64,000 nucleotides of DNA from Candidatus Melainabacteria bacterium (GTDB lineage: Bacteria > Cyanobacteriota > Vampirovibrionia > Obscuribacterales > Obscuribacteraceae): positions 1-64,000 of the forward strand of contig JADJWK010000003.1 of the NCBI GenBank assembly GCA_016716405.1. The letters are read 5' to 3'. A program made the position numbers and the translations under genes. Shown here piece after piece: positions 15,966-25,038 of this stretch (position 1 is its first letter; every line of letters starts with the position of its first letter). The notes under the pieces were generated by a model that was not told the DNA's origin, searched no databases, and saw nothing but the letters and a program-made list of their open reading frames with translations.

Positions 15966-18900
15966 GACGTCTCCTTCGCCTTCAGCTCCGGAAGGTGCGG
16001 TGGGAGCAGTTTCTAAGGGCCCTGACCGAAAGGCCGAACTCCCATCGCTCTCCCTTCTTGAAGTTCAGTCACCGTCTCTGTCAGGTACCGGAGACAGGGT
16101 TGACAGCCTGTCTCACGAGGCTAGAACGGCTTTCAAGGCTCAGTCCGAGGAACGTCAATTCACCGGAACGGCATCTTCCGAGCAGTTTGTCACCGGCATG
16201 GAACCGCACGGACTGACGGAGCACACGACGACATTCAGAGACGGCGCGACTGTCGAGTATGCCGATCAGCTCCCCCGGGAGCTCAAGACCGGGGACGGCT
16301 CGAGCACGAGATTCGAGTGGGAGGGAGGCAAGCTCAAGGGCATCCAGCTTCAGGACGGCTCCCGATGGCAGTTTGCAGACGGCAAATGGCAGCATTCGGA
16401 CCCGTCGGGGCAGGTGGACGGCACGGCCGATGGCCTGCGTTTCGTCAATGGCGGCTCCACCGTCATAATCAGGGGCCCGATCACCGAAGCGACGATCAGA
16501 CCGTTGACCGCCGGCTATCTGGCGCCGCCTGAGCTTCAGGGCGCCAGACAGGCGAGCCCGGAAGCGCCGGCGAAGGCGCCGCAGGAGCGGACCCTGACTG
16601 ACCGCGCGGGGGACCAGCCGGTCGAGGTAGCCCCTGCTGGTGACAGCCGCGCGGTCGCCGACCTTGTCACCCGGCCTGCTTCCGAACTCTCCCTGGCGCC
16701 CGAGACCCTGACAGCAGCGGTGGAGTCCCTGCGCCGGAGCATCGGCTCCCGGGACTCGCAGGCGGTGGAGGCAACCCTGAGATCGATACCGGAGCAGGAC
16801 AAAGAGCAGTTCGAGAAGCTCTTCAAAGACTCCACCAAGCGGGATCTGAGAGCCGACCTTCGCAGAGCCGGTATGGATTCTGCCGTCTTCCTGCTCGAGC
16901 CCCGGCAGGAGACCAGAGACGCAGCCTGGCTGCAGAGCAATCTCGACAGCCTGTCGAGGCTGGGCAGCGGCAGCACCGAGCGGGCTCTTGTCGAGCACAA
17001 TGTCCGGGTCAGCCTGCGGGGTATGAGCGAGCCTGAGCGTCAGGCTTTGAGCCAGGAGCTTCAGCAGAAGACCGGACGGAATCTCGAGCAGACCATATCC
17101 GGAAGCGGTCTCTCTGCTCCTTCGAAAGAGATCGCCCTGCTCTATGCCAGACACGGAAACAGCCTGAGCCCGGAGCAGTTGCGCCAGGTCGCCGATATCG
17201 CTCTTGGTGCCAATGTCGGTGGCGAGCAGAAGCTTCTCATGTTCAAAGAGGCTTTCGCCGGCGACTCGGACGCTGCAAAGCAAGCGCGCCGGCAGTTCTT
17301 GGGCGATAACGGCGAGGGCGAGGCCCGGCTGCGCGAGGCTTTCTCGAGCAACGAGGACTTCCGCCAGGCGTCTGATTATGCCCGGTTCGGCCGCCTGGAC
17401 ACGGCTACTTTCATCGATCTTCAGCGCAGCTCTATCGCGGACAACACAAAGGGTGTGGAGCTGGTATTGCATATGATGACCCCGCAACAGCGCCAGCAGT
17501 TCGAGCAGGGGCAGCGTCTGGCCCTGTCCGGCAAGACCGAAGGCGCTAATCCGGCGGAGACAGAGTCTCTGCGGTATTACCAGCGGGTGCGCGAGTCCCT
17601 GGTCCGGGCTTCATCCATGAGCTCGATCTGGGATTCCACCCGCCAGCGCACCGTCACCAACTGGGAAGACATCGCCGCTCACGGCGAGCAGACCCTGGTA
17701 GGCAGAATCGCTACCGCGTCGGGGCGTGATCAAGTGATCAACGCGATTAAAGGATTTACCCCAAGAGACCAGGAGCTCCTGCGCAATCCCGAGTATCGCA
17801 AGCAGGTCTGGGATCTGATCGGCGGACCTCCGGGAAGCGATGAGAGCAAAGTCTATTCGAGTTCGAAGCTGAGCGGCATCGAGACCGAAGCCGCCCGGGA
17901 GCAGATGACCAAGATCTTCCCCGGCGACCTGCCTCCCGAGGCATCCCTTGCAGCGCGCCACCCGACCCTGGCCGAGGCTGCCGACGATTATGTCCAGTTC
18001 GGGAAGAACGAGCCTTTCAGACCGCATGGTCCGAGCTTCACTTTCGAGGCGCTCATGCGTGCCAGACCGGAAGACTATGCGGCTCTGCCGGGAGATCGCC
18101 GGCGGATGCTGGATGCGCGGATTGATCTTATGCCGGAAGGCGCTCGCGAAGCGGCCCGGGCGATGCTCACCAGGCTCCAATCGGGACAGGATGTCGGTGC
18201 CGGCGCTCCCGAGCAGGTCTATCTGTCGCGCCTGCAAGGGGCATCGCCGCAGGCCATTGCCGAGTCGATCGTCAGGCTGCCCGAGCAGGCGCGCAAAGAG
18301 CCGCGCCTGGAGCAAGCTGCCCGCTTCGCCTTCGGCGATGGTTTCGAGAAATATGGCAGGTCTGTTTTGGATGGTCGTGGTATCAGCGCCGAGCATTTGC
18401 TCGAGATGAACATCAGCAGAGGGGTGCTCTGGAACAGCGTCGATCAGGCAAACTATTTCAAGGGCTTGAAGCTGATCCCTGCCGACCAGCGCCAGAGTAT
18501 TATCGAAAACGCCGATCGAGCAAGGAGCAACGATCCGCAGGCGCAAGCGTTTCTGGACAGCACTTTCCGGGGGCTCACCCGCGAACAGCGGGAGGTAGCC
18601 ATCAATGTCCTCAGGCGTCCCAATCAGGAGTTCACTCTAGTCGATCAGATCCGGGCTCGATCTCTGGGTGCCACCATCGATCAACAGCAGCTCATCGACA
18701 ATTTCGCCAAACTTCCAGCCGGGGAGCGACTGGCAGCCATCAACGATTATGGGAAGTCCTATAACAAATTCCTGCCCGATGAGCTCGCCAGAAACGGCGA
18801 CGAAAATCAGCGCCGCCAGGTCGAGCTGAGCCTGCCAATGTCCCGGGGCGATCTCGAGCGCTCCTTCAGGGACTCAGTGCGCGATAGCGGCTTCGGGCTC

Positions 18901-21135
18901 TATGGGCACACCGCTGTCAGCGAGATCTCGATAGGTGAGGCTCAGAATCAATTTCAAACTCAACTCATCGAGAATCTGCCACCGGAGAAGCGGCAGGAGA
19001 TGGCAGAGAAGATCGATCTTGCTTTCCAGAAGTATGTGAAGGCGCTCCGGGAAAACAGCGAAGCCAAAGACCAGTACGCGCGCGATCTGTCCGATACCAT
19101 TATGTTCGCCGCGGGCTTTGCCGTCGGCGGATTGCCGGTGGGCACCACCCTCGCGCGCGTGGCTCTGACTACGGCTACGGCTGTCGCCGCCCGCAGTGGC
19201 ACCCAGCATCTGATCAAGGGCGATCTCAGCCGGGGCGACATCACCGAGGCCGCCATACTCGGTGTCGTGGATGGTGCCACCCTCGCTCGCGGCAGCGCCT
19301 TCAAAGGCATCTTCCAGAAAAGCGTCGGCAACGTCCTCGAGCGTCACGGAGCCGGCGGCGCAGAGTCGGTGGCGCGCTCGGTGGAGTCCGGCTTCGAGAG
19401 TTATATGAAGAGAGGCGAGGTGGCTCGCCCCGAATTCGAAGCACACCTGGCGGACCGGCTTCGCAAGACTGGTGTCCGGGATCCGGAAGCGGCAGCCAGA
19501 GAGATCCTCGAGTCTTTCAGAAAAGACGCCGCGATGCCCAGGCTCAACGCAGCCTTTGCCGAGGTGCCCGGGTCCAGGGAGATCGCTCAGGATCTCTTGA
19601 AGTACGGACGCAAGGACTCGCTTCAATCCGCCGTCGAGCGAGGCTTGATCAGTCAGGAGCAGGCTGACAGACTGAACAGGACGTCCCTGGAAAAATTGAC
19701 GAGCTTTGCCGAGAATCCCGCAACCAGGACGAGAGATCTCGATGACATGAGGCGGCTCAGCGACAATCTTCGCTTTATCACTGAAGGCACCACCGGTCCC
19801 GAGCATACCCGAGCTTTTGCCGACCTGGTCCTCATGGCCGGCGCCCGCAGGGATCTCCCGATTCCCTTCGAGGCTCTTCGCGGCGCCGACCCTCGGGTAC
19901 TCGGATTCTATCGCGACCAGATGAGCGGCGTGGCGAACAGGTTCTCGAGACCTGGCGCTGATGCCGTAGCCGGTACCAGATACGAATATGCCATGCAGCG
20001 CGAAATCATGGACGCGATCTCGCAGTCGAACAATCCCGAGTTGAAAAACTGGGTGTTCGTGCCCGGCACCAAGGGCTCCACCGCCGACCACGCCGGACTC
20101 GACGGAGCCCTGATCAACATCAAAGACGGGAGGATCTTGCCGGTCGACCTGAAGAACTATACACCCTCGGGCGGATGGGAGAAGAGCGATCGATTCGCGA
20201 CTCATATCCCGGGAAGATCGCCGGGCGTCAATTTCGATCATCGCTCGAATTACGATCTCAGGACAGGCAGACTGGTAGACGGTGTCAGACCCTCCGGCGA
20301 GGCGGTGGAGAGTCATCTGGTCGATCTTATAAGGAACCGGCCAGCCTCGATGATCAAGCCGGAAACATTCGCCGAGCTCAATCCTGCAAGCAGGGTTCAT
20401 TTCCCGAGCCTCAGTGACTCTCCAGCGCCGGGCGATCTTGCCGGTCTGGAGGCACAAGCCGCTAGAATCAGAGAGTTTGTGCGTCAGGCAGAGCAGGGTG
20501 GAAGCAACGCGAACCTGACTCTATTGCGTGAGCGGCTGGTCAACCCGCGGAACGGAAACGGTGGTTTGCGCTTTGTAGAGAGGGAGATTGCCGCTCTCCG
20601 GGGAGCGCAGCCGGTGGCTCCGCCGGTGAGCGAAGTTCAGCGCTTGCGCTCCATCGATCCCACGGTTACGGAAGCGGAAGCCAGGAAGATCGCCAGCCTG
20701 AGACAACAGCTATCCAGCGGGCGTCCGGCAAGCGAGATCCCGGACGATCGTGCCCTTATAGGCGCGCAGCGCGCCTTCGACAGGCTGGGAGTGAAGCCCA
20801 CCGAAGCCGACCTGGCCGCCCTGCTGCGGGCGAGGACTCCGGAGGATTTCGAGCGGGTGGCTAGAGACAGCATGGTCGACAGAATGAAGGATGTGCTTGG
20901 CAAGCTCGGCTCGAGCCAGAAGCCGGGCGATGCCGGCCTCGCTCAGTGGGCGGAGCTGTTCTTCAACCGGCAAACCGGCGAGATCGATCGTGACATGCTC
21001 TCGGAGATCGCTCGGGACAGCCACGAGAGCCAGACCCTGCGCGAGGTGCTGAATCGGCTCTATCAATCGTACCCCGAGAAAACCCGGAAGGCGCTGGTTG
21101 ATCGAGCCGTGGATCGAATCGCGACCGTGCAGTAG
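15964..21135 (+). CDS. Giant modular protein with PD-(D/E)XK nuclease-like region
   Basis: A 1,723-residue protein with no N-terminal signal peptide. Residues ~75-190 carry beta-type units (DGATVEYADQLP, FEWEGGKLKGIQLQDGS) like those of the protein at the left edge. Residues ~230-1030 are helical; segments such as EATLRSIPEQDKEQFEKLF with KRDLRADLRRAGMDSA recall annexin-type repeats (weak resemblance). Residues ~1045-1080 form a Gly/Ala-rich hydrophobic stretch. After it, TRYEYAMQREIMDAI, then D1380 in AGLDGALINI and D1395-L-K1397 in LPVDLKNY, fit the E...D-x(14)-DxK pattern of PD-(D/E)XK nucleases. A further ~300 helical residues follow. A polymorphic-toxin-like role is inference; no immunity gene follows on the same strand. 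ATG 15964 lacks a ribosome binding site and GTG 16000 is an alternative start. Confidence 0.85.
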   Translation: MTSPSPSAPEGAVGAVSKGPDRKAELPSLSLLEVQSPSLSGTGDRVDSLSHEARTAFKAQSEERQFTGTASSEQFVTGMEPHGLTEHTTTFRDGATVEYADQLPRELKTGDGSSTRFEWEGGKLKGIQLQDGSRWQFADGKWQHSDPSGQVDGTADGLRFVNGGSTVIIRGPITEATIRPLTAGYLAPPELQGARQASPEAPAKAPQERTLTDRAGDQPVEVAPAGDSRAVADLVTRPASELSLAPETLTAAVESLRRSIGSRDSQAVEATLRSIPEQDKEQFEKLFKDSTKRDLRADLRRAGMDSAVFLLEPRQETRDAAWLQSNLDSLSRLGSGSTERALVEHNVRVSLRGMSEPERQALSQELQQKTGRNLEQTISGSGLSAPSKEIALLYARHGNSLSPEQLRQVADIALGANVGGEQKLLMFKEAFAGDSDAAKQARRQFLGDNGEGEARLREAFSSNEDFRQASDYARFGRLDTATFIDLQRSSIADNTKGVELVLHMMTPQQRQQFEQGQRLALSGKTEGANPAETESLRYYQRVRESLVRASSMSSIWDSTRQRTVTNWEDIAAHGEQTLVGRIATASGRDQVINAIKGFTPRDQELLRNPEYRKQVWDLIGGPPGSDESKVYSSSKLSGIETEAAREQMTKIFPGDLPPEASLAARHPTLAEAADDYVQFGKNEPFRPHGPSFTFEALMRARPEDYAALPGDRRRMLDARIDLMPEGAREAARAMLTRLQSGQDVGAGAPEQVYLSRLQGASPQAIAESIVRLPEQARKEPRLEQAARFAFGDGFEKYGRSVLDGRGISAEHLLEMNISRGVLWNSVDQANYFKGLKLIPADQRQSIIENADRARSNDPQAQAFLDSTFRGLTREQREVAINVLRRPNQEFTLVDQIRARSLGATIDQQQLIDNFAKLPAGERLAAINDYGKSYNKFLPDELARNGDENQRRQVELSLPMSRGDLERSFRDSVRDSGFGLYGHTAVSEISIGEAQNQFQTQLIENLPPEKRQEMAEKIDLAFQKYVKALRENSEAKDQYARDLSDTIMFAAGFAVGGLPVGTTLARVALTTATAVAARSGTQHLIKGDLSRGDITEAAILGVVDGATLARGSAFKGIFQKSVGNVLERHGAGGAESVARSVESGFESYMKRGEVARPEFEAHLADRLRKTGVRDPEAAAREILESFRKDAAMPRLNAAFAEVPGSREIAQDLLKYGRKDSLQSAVERGLISQEQADRLNRTSLEKLTSFAENPATRTRDLDDMRRLSDNLRFITEGTTGPEHTRAFADLVLMAGARRDLPIPFEALRGADPRVLGFYRDQMSGVANRFSRPGADAVAGTRYEYAMQREIMDAISQSNNPELKNWVFVPGTKGSTADHAGLDGALINIKDGRILPVDLKNYTPSGGWEKSDRFATHIPGRSPGVNFDHRSNYDLRTGRLVDGVRPSGEAVESHLVDLIRNRPASMIKPETFAELNPASRVHFPSLSDSPAPGDLAGLEAQAARIREFVRQAEQGGSNANLTLLRERLVNPRNGNGGLRFVEREIAALRGAQPVAPPVSEVQRLRSIDPTVTEAEARKIASLRQQLSSGRPASEIPDDRALIGAQRAFDRLGVKPTEADLAALLRARTPEDFERVARDSMVDRMKDVLGKLGSSQKPGDAGLAQWAELFFNRQTGEIDRDMLSEIARDSHESQTLREVLNRLYQSYPEKTRKALVDRAVDRIATVQ

Positions 21136-21156
21136 GAGCATCAGAGCGGCCCGGTC

Positions 21157-21483
21157 TCAGGGACCGACCCTCTCGAACGGCAGTCCGCACTCGATGGCGA
21201 CCACTGCGCTTTCGTTCGTCATGTCTATCAGGCGGTGCCTGAGCTCGAAGAGAGCGGCAAGTGGGTTGGGTGGTTTCCGCCCATCGTATCCCCTGTACTT
21301 GACTATGAGCGCTGCTGCCCAGCCGGAGCGGTTTTTCGCATGGACTAATGCGATGCTGTCTCGGAGTTCCGCAGCATATCGCTCGTAGGTCGACTTCAAC
21401 CTGGCGTATTGCGACTTCTCGGCCGCCGGGCTCGCCCATGAGTCGGGGTGTGCTTCCTTCGCTGCAGCCACGAGATCCGCCAT
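21157..21483 (-). CDS. Small helical protein of unknown function
   Basis: A 108-residue protein, probably soluble and mainly helical (SQYARLKSTYERYAAELRDS, then a YRGYDGRKPPNP loop and LFELRHRLIDM). No family is recognised. It begins 18 bp after the stop of the matrixin/TPR gene on the same strand and is likely co-transcribed with it, so it may be a partner or inhibitor of that protease. Its 3' end converges on the giant gene with only 21 bp between the stops. Confidence 0.65.
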   Translation of the reverse strand: MADLVAAAKEAHPDSWASPAAEKSQYARLKSTYERYAAELRDSIALVHAKNRSGWAAALIVKYRGYDGRKPPNPLAALFELRHRLIDMTNESAVVAIECGLPFERVGP

Positions 21484-21501
21484 GTCATCCTGCGGAGTCC
21501 T

Positions 21502-23283
21502 TTACCTTTCAGCCGGCGGAGGTGGTTTGAGCGCCGCGCCTTCTCGGGCCGCCTGGTCTGCTTCGTCGTACCTGTGCGACCATTCATAGACGCGGCGAAG
21601 CTCCCCGATGACTTTGTCTATGATTTCTTCCGGCATTCCCCTCCTGAGCATCCCTTTGGCTCGCGTCAGGAGCGATATGGCCTCTTCGTCCTGGTTCCTC
21701 TTCAATTCGTCTCTGGCGAGCATAACGAGCAGAAAACAGAATTTCTCTCGAACGGCCAGATCGTCCGGGTTCTTCGCCAGCGCTTCTTCGTAACAGGGCA
21801 GTGCTTCGCGATTGAGCCCGTATTGATCGAGGAAAGAAGCGCTGCTCGGAGCCTGAGGATTCAGGGATGGATCTAGCTTTTCTAGATCCCGCGCTTCTTT
21901 CGACTTCCCGGCCTGATGATATGCGTAATGCAAAGTTTTGAGCACCTGCTCGCGTTTGTCGTCCGAGCGGCTTGCGGATGTGAGGTCTCGAGCCTTTGTG
22001 AGTAGCTTGATCGCGGTTTCATAGTCCTGGTCTTGCAGTGCCTTTGTCGCGGCATTGAAGCTGCATGCACAGAGCGCGTCGCGAGCCTGACTGTCTCCGG
22101 GATTTTTAGCCAATGCCTTTTCGATAAGAATGAGCGCTGCTTTGTATTTGCCACTGTCGACGGCGTCGAGGGCGGCACCGATGGTCTCATAGATGTTGCT
22201 CAGGTACAGGGAAGTCATTGCCGTCAGGTCGCGCCCTGTCGGGTTGGTTACTGGAGGAATGTGAACGCGCGGACACATCAAGTCCTTTTCGCTCGCGCTG
22301 TGATTCAGACCAAGGCTGTGCCCGATCTCGTGCAAGCAGACCTCTTGCAGGTAATTCTTGCGAAATTCCTCGTCTTTGCTGAAATTAGCGTGGTCTGTCG
22401 AAAAGGTGAGGACCTTTATCTCGGCTCCGACCAGATAATTGCTCCGGTCAGCTGTTCGGCTGCAAACGCCGACGGCGTCCGGCAGTTTGAGCTCTTTTTG
22501 ATCGCTTGCCCAGTCGCATTTGATATCGGCTGCAGATTTCGCCGGCTCCATGACGAACCGGATCTTGCCGTTGCTTTTCTTTTGCCAGATGTCGAAGGCG
22601 GTGCGAAAGAGCTGGCCATCGCCGGCTCGATAGCCCGCGACTCTCGAGGCGACCGTATCCGGGGGAATGTAGACCTTTAGCGGGAACTTGTCAGATCTCC
22701 ACTTCGAGAATCGATTGCTTCTGCCGCCGATTTGTGCCACATCCGGTGGTGTCATCCAGGGGTGGTTCGATCTCTCGAATTCCATTTCCCTGAGTTTTTC
22801 TTTCAGGAATTTGAGAGCCGGATAGGTAGGATTATTCACGATGACTCTTTTCAGGGCATCGATTGCTTCTTCGGTTTCTCCGACTTTGCTGGTAATAAGC
22901 GCCTGTAGTACCTGCGCGTTGACTGAAGTCTCCGGTACGGCTGCTTGATTCTGTTTTGCCGCCACGCCACTCAGTCCGTTGCAGAGATAGGCGAGATCTC
23001 CGCGTGATTGCAGCATCTGGGTGGCGCCACCTTCCCGGAGTGCTTCACGGAGCCAGTCGGAGGTCATTCTCCACTTGTGATGGCAGACGCAGGCATAGGC
23101 GGCATAAAGAGACTGCCAGCCGGCGGCTTCGCTTTCCTGGGTGGCAGCGACTTCTTCCATGAAGGGGCTGCTGCGTCGATCGACAAAGGAGTCGCCGTCG
23201 GCGAGCGCGTCTGGCGAGACTGATGCCGAAACAAGAACACTGGCGAGCAAGACCGCGGCGTTACGAGACAATGCTTTCGTCAT
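21502..23283 (-). CDS. Secreted matrixin-type metalloprotease with TPR repeats
   Basis: A 593-residue protein with a signal peptide (MTKALSRNAAVLLASVLVSA, cleavage near DALA). An N-terminal helical/TPR-like region (~40-170) precedes a zinc protease domain (~195-350). The metzincin zinc motif HEIGHSLGLNH is at 318-328 and the Met-turn is in SEKDLMCPR (M336), as in matrixins (M10). After this come TPR repeats (~360-590): GKYKAALILIEKALAKNPGD, DYETAIKLLTKARDL, REALPCYEEALAKNPDD, QDEEAISLLTRAKGM. It should cut proteins outside the cytoplasm, with the TPRs binding a substrate or partner. Catalytic residues look complete. It is followed after 18 bp by a small gene on the same strand. Confidence 0.88.
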   Translation of the reverse strand: MTKALSRNAAVLLASVLVSASVSPDALADGDSFVDRRSSPFMEEVAATQESEAAGWQSLYAAYACVCHHKWRMTSDWLREALREGGATQMLQSRGDLAYLCNGLSGVAAKQNQAAVPETSVNAQVLQALITSKVGETEEAIDALKRVIVNNPTYPALKFLKEKLREMEFERSNHPWMTPPDVAQIGGRSNRFSKWRSDKFPLKVYIPPDTVASRVAGYRAGDGQLFRTAFDIWQKKSNGKIRFVMEPAKSAADIKCDWASDQKELKLPDAVGVCSRTADRSNYLVGAEIKVLTFSTDHANFSKDEEFRKNYLQEVCLHEIGHSLGLNHSASEKDLMCPRVHIPPVTNPTGRDLTAMTSLYLSNIYETIGAALDAVDSGKYKAALILIEKALAKNPGDSQARDALCACSFNAATKALQDQDYETAIKLLTKARDLTSASRSDDKREQVLKTLHYAYHQAGKSKEARDLEKLDPSLNPQAPSSASFLDQYGLNREALPCYEEALAKNPDDLAVREKFCFLLVMLARDELKRNQDEEAISLLTRAKGMLRRGMPEEIIDKVIGELRRVYEWSHRYDEADQAAREGAALKPPPPAER

Positions 23284-23322
23284 TGCTCAATTCTATCTCA
23301 GGTTTTTGCGGCCAGGCTATCG

Positions 23323-24180
23323 CTACGCTGACAGTCGTGCGGCTGTTTTGCGTTCCGCGCCGATTTTCACGAGCTCGGGCTCGAGTTTGCGTTCGGGCTC
23401 GGCGCTTACAACGGATTGCTTGTTGAATCGTTCGTCCAGTCTCTCGTGAGGGATCACGTTGACGTTGCTGATCAGACCGACGGCGTTCAAGAAGCGGATG
23501 ATGTGCCAGGACAAATCGAACTCGAAGGGTTTGATACCGGATTGGGCAGAGCCGGGCGCGGCGTGGTGATTGTTGTGCCAGCCTTCGCCCAGGGCGAGCA
23601 GTCCGACCCACCAGACGTTGACGCTGTCTTCGTTGGTGCGGTAGTTCTGATAGCCTAGCGCCGGAATATGGCAGAAGAGGTTCAGCATGAGCGGGATCTG
23701 CAAGACAGCCAGACCGGCAAGAAGACTTGCAAGGGCGGGTTCCCAGCCGAAAAAGGCAAAGATCGCCAGACGCACCGAGAAGTTGAGGGCGAAATTCAGA
23801 GCGTGAGCCCGGTTCCAATTGCCGCCTTGCTCCAGGAATCTATAAACAGGATCCGAGATCAGGTCTTTCGCCTGGGTGGACGGGTCGATGTGGGACTGGT
23901 AGGTCGGTCGCATCAGCCAGCCGAAGTGCGCGTGGGCGATACCGAAGCGCGGGGAGTGCGGATCGAGCTCGGTATCCGTGTGTCTGTGGTGGGCGCGGTG
24001 TATGGTCGCCCACCAGATTGGCGAGCCCTCGAAGGCCAGATAGCCCGGCAGGACCAGGAAATACTCGACGATTTTGGGGCAACGAAAGGTCCGGTGGGAC
24101 AGCAGCCGATGGTAGCCGATGGTTACTCCCAGGCCGTGCCAGATGTAGAAAAGTACGAAAAACACTGCAAATTCAATCAT
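23323..24180 (-). CDS. Membrane acyl-CoA/lipid desaturase (delta-9 type)
   Basis: A 285-residue integral membrane di-iron enzyme. Three histidine boxes are present: H24RLLSH29, H61RAHH65 and H202NNHH206 (in GEGWHNNHH), the pattern of stearoyl-CoA/delta-9 desaturases. Four or so membrane helices are spread around them, and WWATIHRAHHRHTDTELDPH matches the family closely. It should introduce a double bond into saturated acyl chains and so tune membrane fluidity. The C-terminus is a ~40-residue polar tail. It starts at ATG 24180 with GAGG upstream. A cluster of TGTAGTC half-sites lies 50-100 bp before it. Confidence 0.93.
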   Translation of the reverse strand: MIEFAVFFVLFYIWHGLGVTIGYHRLLSHRTFRCPKIVEYFLVLPGYLAFEGSPIWWATIHRAHHRHTDTELDPHSPRFGIAHAHFGWLMRPTYQSHIDPSTQAKDLISDPVYRFLEQGGNWNRAHALNFALNFSVRLAIFAFFGWEPALASLLAGLAVLQIPLMLNLFCHIPALGYQNYRTNEDSVNVWWVGLLALGEGWHNNHHAAPGSAQSGIKPFEFDLSWHIIRFLNAVGLISNVNVIPHERLDERFNKQSVVSAEPERKLEPELVKIGAERKTAARLSA

Positions 24181-24233
24181 TTCTGCCTCTTTCTGCCTGT
24201 CTCGTTCCTGTTTGAAGGATACATTCTCGTTGC

Positions 24234-24282
24234 TGTAGTCATCATAATTGATTTTGTAGTCGCGTGACTACAATTTGTAGTT
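24234..24282. promoter_or_regulatory. Operator-like array of four TGTAGT half-sites
   Basis: Half-sites: TGTAGTC 24234-24240, TTGTAGTC 24254-24261, GACTACAA 24266-24273 and TTGTAGTT 24275-24282. The middle two form a perfect palindrome around GCGT. The last two form ACTACAA-T-TTGTAGT, a perfect 7-bp-arm palindrome. The array lies upstream of the desaturase start (24180) and downstream of the sterol-desaturase-like gene. A regulator of lipid genes is a reasonable guess; its identity is unknown. Confidence 0.6.
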
Positions 24283-24293
24283 ATGCGACGAAG

Positions 24294-24950
24294 CTATATC
24301 TTCACCTGCGCTACCGGCTCTGCCGGCTCCACTGATTGTACCGCCACCCCAGGCTCCGAAGCCTTCAACTGCTCTAATTGCATCTCCGGCTCTCCGTCAA
24401 CCCGGGCGCCGGGGTGCGCGAACTCCCTGTCCATGCGCAGCCGGTCCTCGGCGGTAGCCGTGGCCGTGGTGCCGAGGATGAAGTCGGCGAAGGGGAAGAC
24501 CACATTGAAATTCTTGTTCGGATACCGGTGGTGCAGCCAGTGATACCTGGCCAGGTACTTGTAAACCGGCCAGTGACTGAATCCCCTGCCTTCGGGCTTG
24601 TGCATCTCGAGATGGAGCTTGTTCCAGATCCAGTGATGAAGAGTAGCCGTGCAGACGAAAATGAGGGCGCCTTTCCAGGAAATCAACGCCAGCGGGATGG
24701 CAAAGGGCAGAGCCTTGATCGGAGCTTTCCTCACGGTCAGGCGAATTTCCCTGTCCTCACCATCGGGAACCGGCTCGTCGCTGAATATTTTGAGGTAGTG
24801 CATGTGGTGAAAAACCGCATGCGCCTCGAAGGTCTTCTTGAAGCGCGGCAGGCTCGGTCTGTGCATGAGTCGGCTGTGGACCTGATGCTCTATGAAGGAC
24901 ATCAGTATTATCGAGAAAGTGAACCATCCGACAATCTCTAGAACGATCAT
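24294..24950 (-). CDS. Fatty acid hydroxylase/sterol desaturase superfamily protein
   Basis: A 218-residue membrane di-iron protein. Histidine clusters in order: EHQVHSRLMH, HAVFHHMHY, HHWIWNKLHLEMH and WLHHRYPNKNFNVVFPFADF; the last is the typical C-terminal motif of the superfamily. Membrane helices surround residues ~3-22 and ~85-115. The family hydroxylates or desaturates lipids (ceramide, carotenoid, sterol or alkyl-glycerol chains); the substrate is not clear here. It precedes the delta-9-type desaturase on the same strand with an intervening operator-like array, so the two lipid enzymes may be coordinated. It starts at ATG 24950. Confidence 0.87.
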   Translation of the reverse strand: MIVLEIVGWFTFSIILMSFIEHQVHSRLMHRPSLPRFKKTFEAHAVFHHMHYLKIFSDEPVPDGEDREIRLTVRKAPIKALPFAIPLALISWKGALIFVCTATLHHWIWNKLHLEMHKPEGRGFSHWPVYKYLARYHWLHHRYPNKNFNVVFPFADFILGTTATATAEDRLRMDREFAHPGARVDGEPEMQLEQLKASEPGVAVQSVEPAEPVAQVKI

Positions 24951-25038
24951 GATTGGCTCCTTTTGTCTTACGAATCATATAGCTAATCAAGAGCTTGAAG
25001 AATGAAGCCACTCTCATAGCGATCTGCCGGGAATCCTC

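Noticed and set aside
16081..20457. Long minus-strand ORFs (up to 527 codons) opposite the giant gene
   Set aside because: The plus frame is continuous for 1,723 codons with coherent domain order; the minus frames have no motifs.
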